DNA of 64,000 nt from Paraescarpia echinospica. Lineage: Eukaryota; Annelida; Polychaeta; Sabellida; Siboglinidae. The notes beneath the pieces were generated by a model. That model was not told the origin of the DNA and did not search any database. It worked only from the letters and a program-made list of their open reading frames with translations. The stretch is taken from positions 85,183,108 through 85,247,107 of the forward strand of contig CM034531.1 in assembly GCA_020002185.1 (NCBI GenBank), given 5' to 3'. Position 1 is the stretch's first letter; each line of letters opens with the position of its first letter. The position numbers were made by a program, and so were the translations under genes. Positions 11,501 to 24,720 of this stretch are shown here, piece after piece.

Positions 11501-14500
11501 TCTTGTGTATAGCGGAACTATGTCAACTCTTCTAATGGTTGACATTTGGTTGTTTCAGGTGTCAACTATATTGTGAATCTGTAATTATTAGTCTATATTG
11601 ATACAATTGATTTACACAGTACCATGTCTACACAAGGCATGGCAAGCGTAAACAGAACAGTAGAATGCATTTGATATCAATAAAGTGTAGGATATTTCTA
11701 TCTATAGTTGAATTAATTTTCTACGTTTGTCACCTACAGGTGACAGAATATTAATTTTCTACAGACAATACATCTTTAACCATTAGACACCACAGTCACA
11801 CCATTTTATAATAATTAAATGAACATCAAAATAAACACAACTTGCAATTATAGAAAATAAATAGTTTTAAAGATACAGTTTAAAAGCTGCTCTGCCTGTG
11901 ACCAATTAAAGATTAGTCAAGGTCTCAATGGAACAATGCAGAGTGGAGTGGGGCCCCTGAGGTGCCTTTAGAATGATTCAATCAATACATATTGTTGTGT
12001 ATAGAGGCAGTACCCTAAGATACATCTATGCAAAATTAGAAAAAAAGTTGCTGAACAGTTATTAAAAAATAGGCAAAATGTGACAAATTACCAGCATTTT
12101 GGGCCCTTAGGGGCCCTACAGGTCCTTAGAATGATTAAATCAAATACAGATTTCTCGTGCATAGTGGCAGTACCCTAAGATATGGAAAAGTAGAAAAAAA
12201 GTTGCTGAACAGTTTCTGAGATACGGCAGCTAATGGCAGACACAGAGTGATGGCAATAGTCCCTTGAACCTTCGGCCCAAAGGACTAAAAAGAGAACAGT
12301 GAAAAATTTAAATGAAATATGTTTCATCCCTATAAGTCAAACTAAAACTATACAAGTTTGACAAAATTAAATATTGTGTAGCAGGTCTCTGCAACCCTGT
12401 GTAGAAGAGGAACCCACCAAAAGTGATGTAGCCAATATTTTCACCAACACGAGCATCCGTGTTTTTAAGCTCCAGTGGCGGCTCCTTGTGGGTGAATAGA
12501 ACCTGAGGTGCTTGTTGATAGCGACGACGACCTTCCTTGAATTCCTGGATTACAACAGTCATGCATTAGTTAACCATTTCAGTACTACAGCCATGACCAG
12601 CTGTGACCACTGAATACTGCATTCCCAGTGAATATGCAAGACAATGGACTACCTCACTTCAAGACAAGATTTGAGCAACAAAAGTAAATTTTTTAACAGG
12701 AATGTTATATATTTTCGAAAAGTATGATAATCAGCAAGTAAAATGAGCCATATCATTTTACATTCCGTTAACATGGTAACCAGCAATCCAAAATGGCCAC
12801 CTAGATTTCAACATTTTTGCATTTGCCAAACACAGTTGTGTAGTAAGTTCGCTGACAACGTTATTGTGTCTATCGTCAACATCCGACAAAGATTCTTCGC
12901 TAAAACTATCAAATAATTTGTCCAAAACATATGGTGATAAATCGCTAGTTGAAGTAATGCCGTCTGCCATTGTGGTAACGCAGATTTCGATAATCCATCA
13001 TTAAAAACGGCAAAAATCTCTGTAACCTATTATTGAGCGATAATAAACGATGACCACTGGTGAATAGCTAATTTATTCGCCTTGACAACCACACACAACA
13101 AGTGGTCAGTGGATAATTATGAGTAAAAACGATTTGAACAGCAGACATCGTCAATGCCGAATAACCGGCCTGTCGTACTGAAGCGTGACAGACAGTGCGG
13201 TTGGAAATCTGGCCTGTTATACTGAAATGGTTAAACACTGATTTTTTTTAGAAACACGCTTTCTAAAATGTATATGGTTGATTTTTACTATCATGCAAAT
13301 GTGAAGATTATAGAGTAAAGATGCTGCATGTGATGTGTGGAGCTTACTTTTGTAGAAAGATTATATCTACAGATTTTTATATACAAAATGATGCAATAAT
13401 TATTAGTATTGTTTAAGTGTTAAATTATCTATCTGTTGAGACCAACAATTGTGTAATTTGGCTGCCCATTATTTTAACTATTACACATTAATTCATAGTT
13501 CTGCGACTTCCGTAATCAGGAAAAGGATATTTCAAACTTGACCTACAACTGTGATGTTACTGTAGACATTAGAATCTTACTCGCTTACTTGAGTCTTTCC
13601 CATAATCTGAACTAGAGTACAATGATCTCACTCAACAATGACTGTCATACAAGTAAATGATCAGTGACTCTACACACCTGCATGAACACCTTGCCAATGA
13701 TCACGTCATCATCGTCCTTGAACACTGTACTGAATATGACAGTGACGCGATCCTTCATTGCATCAACATACCTGGAACATTGTCTCTCTGTCACTTCTAG
13801 GAACCACATTACTTGGGCCATCAAATATAACAAACATTTCACAAGTGATTAATGGGCATTTGTCATGTAATGGAAATATGTTTGGACTGTCTTAAAGTGA
13901 CCAAAACAGCAAGATGTCTATATTACCCAGGTACGTGAGGTTTGACCATATAACATATAAACTTCTATAGTGCCTATAGCCCCAGGAACTGAAGTTCATG
14001 AGGTACAAAACACAAAAAATCTTTAGGCAAAATTGTAAACAGGGACGAACATCAATAGTTTCAGATGATTTTAAAGTAATACGGAGGTGATTCCAGACTT
14101 TTGGTGCAGCTTCAGAGAAAGCATGTTTGTCAATGTTAACCTTGTTGTTGTTGTTGTCAGGTTGTTGTTGTTGTTGTTGTCAGGTTGTTGGGGATATATG
14201 AACAACCTAATTACAACTGTTCCACTCACATGGTTTCATCCTCGCGGTAGTGGATGATGGCCCTCTTGTGTCCACTTGTACCCTCAACTTGGAAGTCAAA
14301 GTACTTCTCAAAGACGGACGCAAAACAGTTGCGTTTGAGGAGTCCCACCTTCCTGATCACCTCCGCCTGGTTACTCGGCAGATTCTCAAGGTCAAAGAGC
14401 AACGTGATGTTGTAACCTGCAATGGCAGCAACAGTCTTTTATCTAGTGATACATGAGTTTGATCTTGTTTGTAATATTTCTCCAACCTTGTTTTAATACG

Positions 14501-17500
14501 TTTAACTTTTAATATTAATGAATAAATTAGTAGTAAAATTATTAATAAATTCGTCGAATGAAGGAATAATGACAATACTTGAGGACACGATCCTGAGTGA
14601 TTAAGTTTGATATTTATGTTTTGCGAGACTCATCCAATTGTCAGTCTTACACAAGAACATGTGTCTGTGAGACTTAGATCTGATGTCTGTTATTACAGTA
14701 GTTATATTTTGGATGGCTATTTCGTTCATCTGTCACTAAGATATTGACAAATCAATTAAGTCATAAATTGATTGAAGCCTGTGTTCAAATTTGATGATTA
14801 CTTTTAAAGCTGTTTCCACTGTAAAAAATACTGGCTGTTGCTGGAAGTGTTCTTATGCATCATTCAACTTACCAGGTTCCGTGTCGGTGAGGTAGGGTCC
14901 ATACACTTTGCGGATGAGATCATCAGCACCGTGCTCCTGAAGGTCTTTGTAGAACTTGAGTGAGATCGACACCTGGCAATAGAAATACAGGGTAATTATA
15001 CATCCCACATGAAGTTAACACAGTCTAGTTATTGTGAAGTTGAGTGAGCGAGACCAAAAAGGAGACACTGTAGAGACATCAGAGATAACTGTTCCTCTTA
15101 TTGTAACATGGTCAGTTGATAAAAATTAATATCGCCAAAAACACTTGCCTTCACAGATAGCAGCACTTCTGAACTGTCAATAATGTGCTAATAAACAAAG
15201 TATACTTTTAATGTTGATAGTACTACGTATCTCCTTAATGACAAATTGAATAATAGTTCTTCTTGGAAATGTCAATGTTCAACTCAAAATTAATTCTAAC
15301 GTAAAAACCCGACCCAAGTCTCTTGTTACTGTTGTTAGAGATTGTGTTTTCTAAATGGTAATAATAATGGTATATTGATAACACATCACGATGTTGGCTA
15401 AGTTCTATAAAACAAACATTCTATGTTGGTTTACAATGTTACACACAAAGCATGAATACAAACCTGGATCTTAGTCTTGTCACCACCAGGGTTTGACATG
15501 TGATAGAGCACACCATCGAAATCTAGAAAATGACCACAAAGTAAACAAAATATTCATATGCACAGAATACTCAGATACGTAATCTATACTAAAATTAATG
15601 CTGATTTGATAAGAACCCTTGATGGATCCGCTATGATGTGGTTTGTCTACTTGATGAATCCGCTATGATGTGGTTTGTCTACTTGATGGACCGCTATGTT
15701 GTGGTTTGTCTACTTGATGGGTCCGCTATGTTGTGGTTTGTCTACTTGATGGGTCCGCTATGTTGTGGTTTGTCTACTTGATGGATCCGCTATGTTGTGG
15801 TTTGTTTACTTGATGAATTCAGAACAGAATCAATGTATTTACAAAATGTGCTTCATTGAAATAATGCACACAAACATTACATCCTCAACTTGCACAATGT
15901 CACAGTGTGTACTCATATGTTCATTTGGCTTTACACCCAATCTTTCCTGGAACCACAGTCTTTTCAAAATAATGCCACACACAATCTTTTTTTTTTCCAG
16001 ACATTGTGAATAAACACACAAAAGCAGTAGAACTTGTATAATTCGGCAGTGGTCAATAAACAGTATTCATAAGTCAACAGCTAAGTCTCTAATGATATGT
16101 TGGCCAGCCACAGGGTCAGTACTGGGCCTTGATATCTGCCTCTGGCCTTTGTTCAGTGCATTCCCTGCTGATCTCAGTCTGACACCCTGGTTGCCTTATC
16201 TGCTTATTTTGCTTAATCCATTCCCCTCCCCCTGGCTGGGGAGGTGTTTCAGCTGGGTAGCACTTCTGCTGCCCATCAGCTTATCTGCTTATATTGCACA
16301 ACAGTTGCCTATAGATGCATGAGGCAGTCAAAGCATTCTACCCAGATTCATCAGCAATTAAAAAAATCAGAAGTAAAAAAATGTAAATCAATTATTATTA
16401 TTATTTGAGTGATTTAAATCAATGATTTAAATCAATGATTTAAATCAAATGATTTAAATCAAACAACCCTGTTCGGACACAGCGAACAGCCCATGTTAGC
16501 AGCCCTGCGACCTGATGTGACCCGGCACCATGAGTGTCTCCACAGTGACATTAGAGCGGAACCAGATGGGCTGAATCACACACAAAGTGGTCGCGTAGTA
16601 AAAAAACCAAAGAGACTGATTGAGAGTTAGAACAATCATGTCAGGAACACTATATATAGTATGTGGACAGCACAGTATAGACTATAGTAATTATGTTATT
16701 AGACAGCGATAGAAATAAGCCAAACTTTTAACTTGTCTGCCGAACAAGTTAGTTTTGAAATCTGATCTCAAACGTATTTTTTTAAATACTTAATTGCAAA
16801 TATTTCACAGACCATTAAGTGATTAACAATGTTTTTCATCACGAATATTAAAAGGAGACGTATCATATGATGTTTCAACAAATATTTTTTAGAGATGCTG
16901 AGGAAGTGGAAATGTGTACTTATACTGGCAATATAAACATTACAACGATTATGATTTGGAATGAGACAACAGTTAGGAATATTTTCCTTGCAATTTTTCA
17001 TAATGTTGCAAGAAACTGCTACCAACAAATAAAATGAACTGTCAGACGTTTGCGTCAGTTTGTCGTTGAATCCCACCCCTCCACCCTGAGTACAACCATT
17101 GCAAAGCCAGGAAGCACAATTTTTCACGTAGACAAAACTAAAGTGATATTGTTTTATTCAACCTACCAGGGGGTATACTTACTTCAGTATATGCAGTTAC
17201 AATCTAAAGATAAATTTAATTTGATCACCAGCAAAGAAGATAAATTTAATTTGATCACCAGCAACTAAATTCATATCTTTGCTAGTCTTATTAGATCAGT
17301 ATAAATCATATTATGTCAGTAATATTTAAAAAATGGGCCAACTGGCCTTGAAGTCCTTTGGACTAATACGTCTATATGTGACCCCGGCTGACTAAATGAG
17401 TGATAAGTCATAAAAATTGTAACATTGTTTTCTTACATCCTTGTAAAGGTTTGGTAAGGTGCTTTCCACGGTTTCAAAAATTATATGACTGCTACAAAAA

Positions 17501-20500
17501 TTGGCGAAGTTATGGAGCATTGAACATGGTAGGGGTCAAAAAGTAAAAATGAAGAAAACAGCTGTTGAAATTATATACATGTGTATGCAAATGGATTGCA
17601 TGGAAATATTACATGAACAACACTCAAATGTGGTACACAGTATGTAATATGTATGTTATGTTGCAATGATACACTGGAAGTACAAATGTGCTGCTACAAA
17701 GACTTATCAAGTTATGCCAGATTATGTCTTTATGTGTAAAACTAAGAGTACAGATTATTTGAGAGCAAAAGGTAGACTCACTGTTTAACACAATTTAAAA
17801 CTTACAGGCAACTGTCCAGTTTAACAGGGGTCTAGTGGCTTAATGCTGTCTGTTGACACAAGCTACTGCCAGTGACCAATTACAGATTAGTCACAGTTTC
17901 CATCAAACAATAGCAGGCAGAGAATCTTAGCTCCACAGCTGGGTGTAATACACAACAAGTGATACATATATTATACATTGGAAGTACAAATGTGCGGCTA
18001 CAAAAATGTATAAAGTTATGCCAGATTATGTCTTTATGTATAAAATTAAGAGGACAGATTATTTGAGAGTAAAAGGTAGTCTAAAGAAAATAAAAAATGG
18101 GTCAGCTGGATGGTGATAGACCGTTTGAACTTGAAGCCTTTGTCAAACTTTTGTCTTGACTTCACCGAAGGCGGTGTCCTGCTGTCAGAACTTCGAAGGT
18201 GTTACTCACCTAACTTACAGGTGTTTGTCAGTAAGAATAATGGGATGATAATTTACACCCATGTTGTTTCCTGTAGAAGTCATTTTGTGGGATATATTAG
18301 CATTAGTCGTGCCAATTAAAAAATTAGAGCTATATAATAGTAGTTTGTCAAAATGTAACAAGATTTAACAAGATTGCCATCCAGAGAATTAACTCTAGAT
18401 GGCAGGTGGACAAGGAAGCCCTTTGGCTTATCGAGAGTCCAACCCTTTTATCTACATATATCCAGCCCTTCTGAGGTGTGTGTCGATTTTATTTTTAAAC
18501 ATATTCACATTACAAACTCAAAGACGGTTGCAGATTAGCATTAGCCTGGTCTGAAATATTTTAATGACATAATGATATATTTCACATAAATATATAGGGA
18601 GCTAATGGAGAGGCCCATCATAATCCATAGCACTACAAAATGAAGTATCTGGAAGTCACACTTCATATATTGAGTGACACATCACATTTGCCTATCAATG
18701 GCATGTATTTCCTATTGTTGCCGTTTCTGCCGGGCAGAAATCAAACAACCATGTAGGTAATTATTAATGAAATGTTTTTTGGTGAATCATAGTTACAGAT
18801 CATTAAGGGTTATGATGGAAGTAAAATGTTTACAGGTTTACTGTTCACTTATTGCACCACGTCTTGCATTTAGAGGAATAATTATAATAGAAAATAAAAT
18901 GTTGTGGCACATATTTTTAAATACATCCATCGACGAGAAACCGGGAATTACTTTTCTGTGGCCTAAGAATAACTAATTTCAATTAACTTTCTGCTTATAC
19001 AAAACAACTGCATAAAAATATATATCCATACAAGACACAGACTCCGCATGTGACCGATGTTTTGGGAAGGGGAATAGTGTTCTGTTTCAGGTACAAGGTG
19101 CTGTGTTTGTTGACCCAAGCCTCTGCCAGTGACCAATTACAGATTAGTCACACTTCAACCAGCCAGCCACAGTGAGGTGTGACAGATGTTGTGGGGAAAG
19201 GGATTAGTTGAACAAAAGGACTAGAAGCCTGCTAGAGCTCCTGCTACAGTAGACCATTTAGTTAACAAATTTAGCATTTTAGGGGACATTTGGAGCCCTT
19301 ATAATGATTGAATCAAATACAGATTTCTTGTGTATAGTGGCACTACCATATGAAATGTCTATGCAAAATTTGAGAAAAAGTTACTTAAAAGAGTTTTTGA
19401 AAAAATTGGCAAAATGTGAAAATTTACCAGTTTTTGGTTAAAATTTACCAGTTTTGGGGTCCATTTTGGGAGTCATTAGGTGCCCTTAGAATGATTCAAT
19501 CAAATACAGATTTCTTGTGTAAAGTGACACTACCACATGAAATGTATATGCAAAATTAGAGAAAAAGTTGCTGAACAGTTTAAAAAAAATAGGAACAATG
19601 TAACATTTTTACAAGTTTTGGGGTCGTTGGAGGCCCTAGGGAGCCCTTAAAATGATTCAATCAAATACAGATTTCTCGTGCATAGTGGCAGTGCCCTAAG
19701 ATATGTCTATGCAAAATTAGAGAAAAAGTTGCTGAACAGTTTCTGAGATACGGCAGCTAACGGCGGATGGCGGACGCAGAGTGATGGCAATAGTCCCTTG
19801 GACCTTCGGCCAAAGGACTAAAAATTAAGTGTAGCATAGTTATGAGTTGTTTAGATCCTATTATGCATGTCTTAATGTTGCATATATAAATTGTAATTTA
19901 TGTTTATTAAGTTAAATCATGTTTCAAAGCATTGATTCTGTAGACCAGCTATAATGTAATGTTCATCCGACAGATGCTAATTCCATCCATTTTCAACATT
20001 CACAAAAAGTCAGTGTCCTTAAATTCATGATGTGTGGTAAAATAAATGTGATGAAGACACGACAACACTTCTTGAGATGTTTATGAACATTCTGTTCACC
20101 AACCACCACCACAAGTTCACCGGAGAGCTGAAAATTCTTCCGGTGCTGACAATATTTTAGCGATCTGCTGAACCAACATTTGGTGACTTCGAAAAGTCAA
20201 AGACTGCCGAGTCCGCGTTGATTAACTGGCCAACAACATAATTATTCTAATAAAAGGTAGTGATACTTGAATATATTACTAATTAAGTTCATCAAATGTG
20301 ATCCACGCGTGGAAGCAAATTGACCGTCGGTAAAACTGAACTAGCTTTACCTACGAGAACGGCAGATGACGCAGTTATCGGACACATTATGCCTCGAGGA
20401 AAACTGATGTGCAACACAGGATGGCGGTGGAAAGATAAGACACCAACACGCTAACAAAACTGCAACGTTTGTGATCGCTGGCGAACCGTATTTCACTAGA

Positions 20501-23206
20501 ATTTCCACAAATTAGAAAGTTATAGTTTTGCACACACAATTATTTACTGTAAATTTTCACTTGTCCATCGGACAACCATGCAGATCATTCTACTTGCACG
20601 GACAACAAATCATTTGTCCCAGACAACTGCTCATTCAAACGCTGTTGGATCACACGCTATGCAACGTGAAACTATTATGGACACTAACGAGAGTCATGCA
20701 ATTATGCAGTATGCAAATTATTATTCAATAGATATATATTCATGTAGCTACCATTGCAATAAAATGTCAGGAGGACTATTTCAGACAACATGAGAAGTTA
20801 TAATCTACGTAGTTAATATTACTAGTTATCACAATATTATAAAATGATGTTGAGTATGTATTAGTATTCCTATTATATGGTAGACCTAGCTACTTCGAGG
20901 TTAAGTAATTACTAACTGAGACAGAAAGATTTATTTCTAAGTGCATGCTTATAATTATAGAACTTGAATAAACTATTAGTACGTCAGTTAAATAGAGACT
21001 TAGTGCTCTTAAAAGAGAGGGATGTTATAGGACTACATTTATTAGTGCGATAGTAATACGCGTAGTAATACATGTACTAAGACTGTGACAAGGCCACGTG
21101 CTTGGGTAGCTTTGTGGATTAAGCCGACACATGTCTAGTTCTCGTACTCATTAAGTATACAGTATATAAGTATCATCATGGAGCCTGTTGTCATTACAAA
21201 TACACTACAACCTCCATCAAGCCTTGTCTTTGCTAACAATGTGGATAATGGTTAACTTATATGTGAATTACATCACTATTGTGGCATGATATCTCCCTGA
21301 TCAAATATTCCCATACATGTATGGATGTCATTTTAAAAACTTTGCCTTATGTTTTTGTCATAAAGAACAATTTTGGGGCCAGAATTTTAAAACAAAATAT
21401 GATGGAATGAATGTTCAGCATCCGCTTTTAGAAGGTTTGATAATTAATTAAAATTGCAGAAATATCTGCTCATAGTGGCAGCAACAGGTTAAGTATTTGA
21501 AAATGTTATTAACAATGAGATAAACCGCTGATATTTATATTGCAATGATATGACGTAATCCTACCTGCCACTGTGATATCGACCATGTCCGGCTTCATCC
21601 TGTATACACAAATCATTACGTTTATAATTATTACAATAAATCACTTCAAAAAATGTACACAGTAAGATAAGTAGCATTCTAATATGGTTGATTAATTTTA
21701 TGTCTAAAAGAGCTGTGTCATGTTTGATGAATGTTATTGACATCAATTACATAACCATCAGCCACGCTCAATGAATGCATTTTGCAGTTAAGCTCCGACT
21801 ACAGATTTAAGTGATAATTTCCACAGGATTGCACATCTGCCATATTGGCATTCTTCCCTGGCAATAATTCCACCCATGGAACTCTTACCAGTTATTGTCA
21901 TGCCATCATCTGATTTGCACAACTTGTTTAATTTACATTTATAGAGACAGTGTTCTTGTATCAAATCATATTCCTTACTACTATTGTATATGAAATCAAA
22001 TTTCGGACCTCTGTTTCTAAAATGTTTGCAATCGTAAGTAATTACAGGCAGTGGCTGTACACATGGAGCAATGAATGCTATTATATTTATGGACCGTCAA
22101 TAAAGATAGATCTGTAGCAGGCATAAGGAGAATGTCACACAAAACAAGTGAGTCATTACAGCATAAATATACCGGTGCTGTGATCAATAGTATAGGTCAC
22201 AGTGACCATTTACCTACAGCATTTGACTTGATTTGATTTTTTTATTTGATTTTTCGGGTTTGCCAGTTACAAAACAGATATTGGCACTTGTGTAGTATCC
22301 GGATCCACCTCAATTTTGCCATTATAACTATATTTTTGCCTAAATTTGATATCTCAGAGCGTTAGTCCCATTATTCAACATACCTTGGTAATCCCAGGCA
22401 TATTTATGTTACAAAAATATTGCGCTTTGTTCACTTTTGAGGGCCAAATAGCATCAACATACGCTGCTACATCACTCATAACTTCTAGCATGCAGTGCAG
22501 TAATGCACAGTCACATCATCGCAGACCAGCGCAAAACGGGTCCTTTTTTGATCCTCAAAAGTGCGCTAAGATGCAATATTCTCGTAAGATAAATATGCCT
22601 GGGATTAAGTTGAATGTTGGAACTAATGCACTGAGGTATCAAATATAGACAAACATGTAGTTATATAGTATAATGGCGAAATTGAGGTGGTCGGGATTCT
22701 ACACAAGTGTCCAGATATCCGTATCTGTACTTCTTTGAACCAATCAGTCTCATATACGTTCATCTGCTGCTGTTGTTGTTGTAAGTCAGCATCACTGTCT
22801 CTATAACGAAGTGCATAATAACGAGGCTCAACTGTATTACCATTCATGCCAAAAATTGAAACCTCACTCAGAAATATTTAAACTTTAAATTGGATGAAAA
22901 TACTTCAGGATGCTATATTACTGTGGTGAACATATGTGGAACCCAAAACTACATAAAACTCGCCTCGACTTTACCAAGTTAAATTTATGCGTTACTGAAA
23001 TAGAATATGAGATTGTGGTTTGATCCTTTGGGAAAGTACCCGTGGATATCGGCAAAGCTTCCGCCCCGGCGAACCCGGAAACAAATTAGGTATTTATTTG
23101 GGATGTCTTACAAAGTTTCTGTCAATACTTACCCTGCCGTAGCATTATTAAACTTCAACGTTAAAGTTTCTTCAACTGTACGATTGTTAATTTCGAGCAA
23201 AATCAT
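8587..23206 (-). CDS. ARPC2: Actin-related protein 2/3 complex subunit 2 (p34-Arc), complete, 9 coding exons
   Basis: ARPC2 is the structural core subunit of the Arp2/3 complex, which nucleates branched actin; with ARPC4 it contacts the mother filament. Coding exons on the minus strand, 5' to 3': 23133-23206 (starts [15 protein letters not shown]), 21565-21599, 15464-15522 ([17 protein letters not shown]), 14873-14972, 14230-14416 ([15 protein letters not shown]), 13678-13771 ([17 protein letters not shown]), 12418-12544 (EFKEGRR...EPPLELK), 10178-10278 ([21 protein letters not shown]), 8587-8754 ([20 protein letters not shown]). Every junction is GT-AG and the phases agree. The exons sum to 945 nt, or 314 residues plus TGA, against about 300 in vertebrates. 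The start is the ATG at 23204-23206, which matches the family N-terminus. The final ~25 residues differ from the usual conserved tail, so the last splice is the weakest part of the model. The introns are large (up to 6 kb) and full of mobile elements. The gene is head-to-head with ZSWIM2. Confidence 0.95.
8809..9548. mobile_element. hAT-like MITE with terminal inverted repeats
   Basis: The left end cagacatggggtcaaataca is matched by the right end (tgtatttgaccccatgtctg). Inside both arms are degenerate aagtatttgaa / gtatttaaatac repeats spanning about 100-150 bp. The CAG...CTG termini suggest hAT. The flanking 8 bp do not form a clean duplication. It lies in the ARPC2 last intron. Confidence 0.7.
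10451..12291. mobile_element. Dispersed ~2 kb repeat, copy A
   Basis: It shares long, colinear blocks with 17337-19824: the head (gggccaagaggccctgaagt, then ccaatacgtctatatgtgac), a middle block (cctatcaatggcatgtattt, ttgccgtttctgccgggcag), the motif tgaccaattanagattagtc, and the tail (ccttcggcccaaaggactaa). The head contains agtcctttgg and the tail its complement ccaaaggact, suggesting weak terminal inverted repeats. No long ORF, so probably non-autonomous. ARPC2 exon 10178-10278 lies just outside it. Confidence 0.7.
14140..14192. repeat. (GTT)n microsatellite
   Basis: Two runs of gtt separated by caggtt, in an ARPC2 intron just downstream (transcript sense) of exon 14230-14416. Confidence 0.85.
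15618..15815. repeat. 32-bp minisatellite, about 6 copies
   Basis: The unit contains gatggatccgctatgatgtg and gtttgtctactt, with g/a and t/a variants. It lies in the ARPC2 intron about 100 bp upstream of exon 15464-15522. Confidence 0.93.
16405..16462. repeat. Short tandem repeat of atgatttaaatca
   Basis: Four near-copies of a self-complementary gatttaaatc core lie in the ARPC2 intron. Confidence 0.75.
17203..17266. repeat. Tandem duplication of a ~29-bp unit
   Basis: aaagataaatttaatttgat followed by caccagcaa occurs twice back-to-back. Confidence 0.85.
17337..19824. mobile_element. Dispersed ~2 kb repeat, copy B, with internal insertions
   Basis: Same family and orientation as copy A, extended by internal duplication of the tacaaatgtgctgctac block (17680 and 17980), by a LINE 3' end (18364-18545), and by three tandem ~180-bp modules at 19270-19760 (each with aatgattnaatcaaatacag and agtggca). 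It lies in an ARPC2 intron. Confidence 0.7.
18364..18545 (-). mobile_element. 5'-truncated CR1/L2-type LINE 3' end
   Basis: About 120 bp (agagaattaactctagatgg, caggtggacaaggaagccct, then ggcttatcgagagtccaacc) is almost identical to the 3' end of the LINE at 40137-40260. Both are minus-oriented, so this is a dead-on-arrival copy of the same family. Confidence 0.75.
22274..22729. mobile_element. Foldback (long inverted repeat) MITE
   Basis: Two arms of about 200 bp are imperfect reverse complements. The left has ggcacttgtgtagtatcc, ccacctcaattttgccatta and aatcccaggcatatttatgt; the right has the complements (aagataaatatgcctgggat, taatggcgaaattgaggtgg, acacaagtgtcc). The middle is about 60 bp. 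It lies in ARPC2 intron 1. Superfamily not assigned. Confidence 0.75.
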
Positions 23207-23949
23207 GTTTGTTGCTGCTAACGATAACTTTTAATAGCAAAAACTTCTCAAGTCCAAAATACCGCTATTCTACAGCGGAAGTAACATCTACGAAGTTTAA
23301 TATATGCTGACATTTCATTGGTCATAAATACCTATGTATTGCCATCTGCTGGAGTTCTTCCAAACTAAATACCTATATATCACCGTCTACTGGAGTTCTT
23401 TTAATCTAAAGTTCTTACCTCAAGAACGGTCAATATTTGCCCATGATTGAACATTGAGACTGTCTCAAGATTTTGTATCTGTAGCCGTTTTCCAATTTCT
23501 CTGTTGATTACAGTGCTATTGTTTTTACTGTTTACGTTAATTTTTTTCCGTCCTTTCTAAATTAAATAGTTGACGCTGTTTAGAAATTACGCATTTAGGG
23601 GCAGGATCTTCCTTAACCATGTTATTTTTTAATTTTGTGAGATGTACAAATCAAAATATTGCCTTGAGCGATGATGCTATTTAGTGCTCATTATTTAAGA
23701 ATGTGCATGCTGTTCTGCTAGGCGTTGGAAATGCAAACTACTTATTTCTGAATCGATTTTGTCATTTTGTACGCCTGTGTTCGCATGACGATGCGAAAGC
23801 GAGGCAACTTGTTTGAAAATGGCGACTACCATACGATGACAGCTAGATAGCCTGAGTTGAAACTGGATTGCACGGTATTCTAGCAATACCCTGGTGAAAC
23901 AAGTGTATGTATGACATAATTTGAGATAATAAAAACATACAAACTATAA

Positions 23950-24375
23950 GTGCGCCCCATTTTAGAATATGCATCATCCATTTGGGACCCACATAAGCAG
24001 AAAGATATTCAGACATTAGATTTAGAAAGCATACAACGTCAAGCAGCTAGATATGTTTTTAATAATTATACAGAAAGGACACCCGGCAGCGTTACATCCA
24101 TGCTGCTACAACTCAAATGGCCCACACTCCAACAGCGAAGTCTAAGATATCACAATAGACCAGGAATGCTCTTTAGAATTAATAATGGACGAGTATTTTA
24201 TTACTTCTCAGTTAGAGCCGTGGATCAGTGGAACAGGCTCCCACAACATGTGGTAGATGCCAAGACCGTCACACAGTTTAAGGCTAGACTCGACAAGCAC
24301 TGGAATAGCCTAGGATATGGGCACCAACAAAGGCCAATGGCCTAAATCAGCCCATTAACCTGTAAGTGTAAGTGT
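23950..24375 (+). mobile_element. Non-LTR retrotransposon 3' fragment 1
   Basis: The frame encodes RPILEYASSIWDPHKQKDI, then IQRQAARYVFNNY and AVDQWNRLPQHVVDAKTV, typical of the region after reverse transcriptase in CR1/jockey-type LINEs. An internal deletion joins these parts. It ends with a short (taagtg)n tail, as expected for a 3' terminus. Confidence 0.8.
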
Positions 24376-24720
24376 AAGTAGATATTATTCGCTCAAATTA
24401 CTGCCATCATTCTGACCCAAGAACAAGAGGCACTCAACGATTGTATCAGGAACATGTCCACCACCCAGTTCTTTATCATTCTTTTTTCCCTCAGACAGTA
24501 GCAGACTGGAACCATCTTCCAGCTTCCACCACATCAGCATCTTCACTTACACAACCTGCAGCCACCGCCAGCAACACCCTGAGGAACATGCCACAGTGCA
24601 TTTTAATCTACCAAAGTTTGAATATGATTTTTAATATTTGGTGCACAGGCCGCTACACCATAATGCAACTGTACATGCATCTCAGGGCTAATTACGCTCG
24701 CAAGAGCCCAGCCCTTTAAA
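24376..24720 (+). pseudogene. Non-LTR retrotransposon 3' fragment 2
   Basis: The frame HSDPRTRGTQRLYQEHV, then LYHSFFPQTVADWNHLPAST matches the C-terminal motif (SFFPxTxxDWNxLP) of a second LINE family. It starts directly after the tail of fragment 1, suggesting insertion of one into the other. Both are 5'-truncated and dead. Confidence 0.7.

Noticed and set aside
22346..22648. 100-codon plus-strand open frame
   Set aside because: Lies entirely in the arms of the foldback element, with no protein-like motifs.
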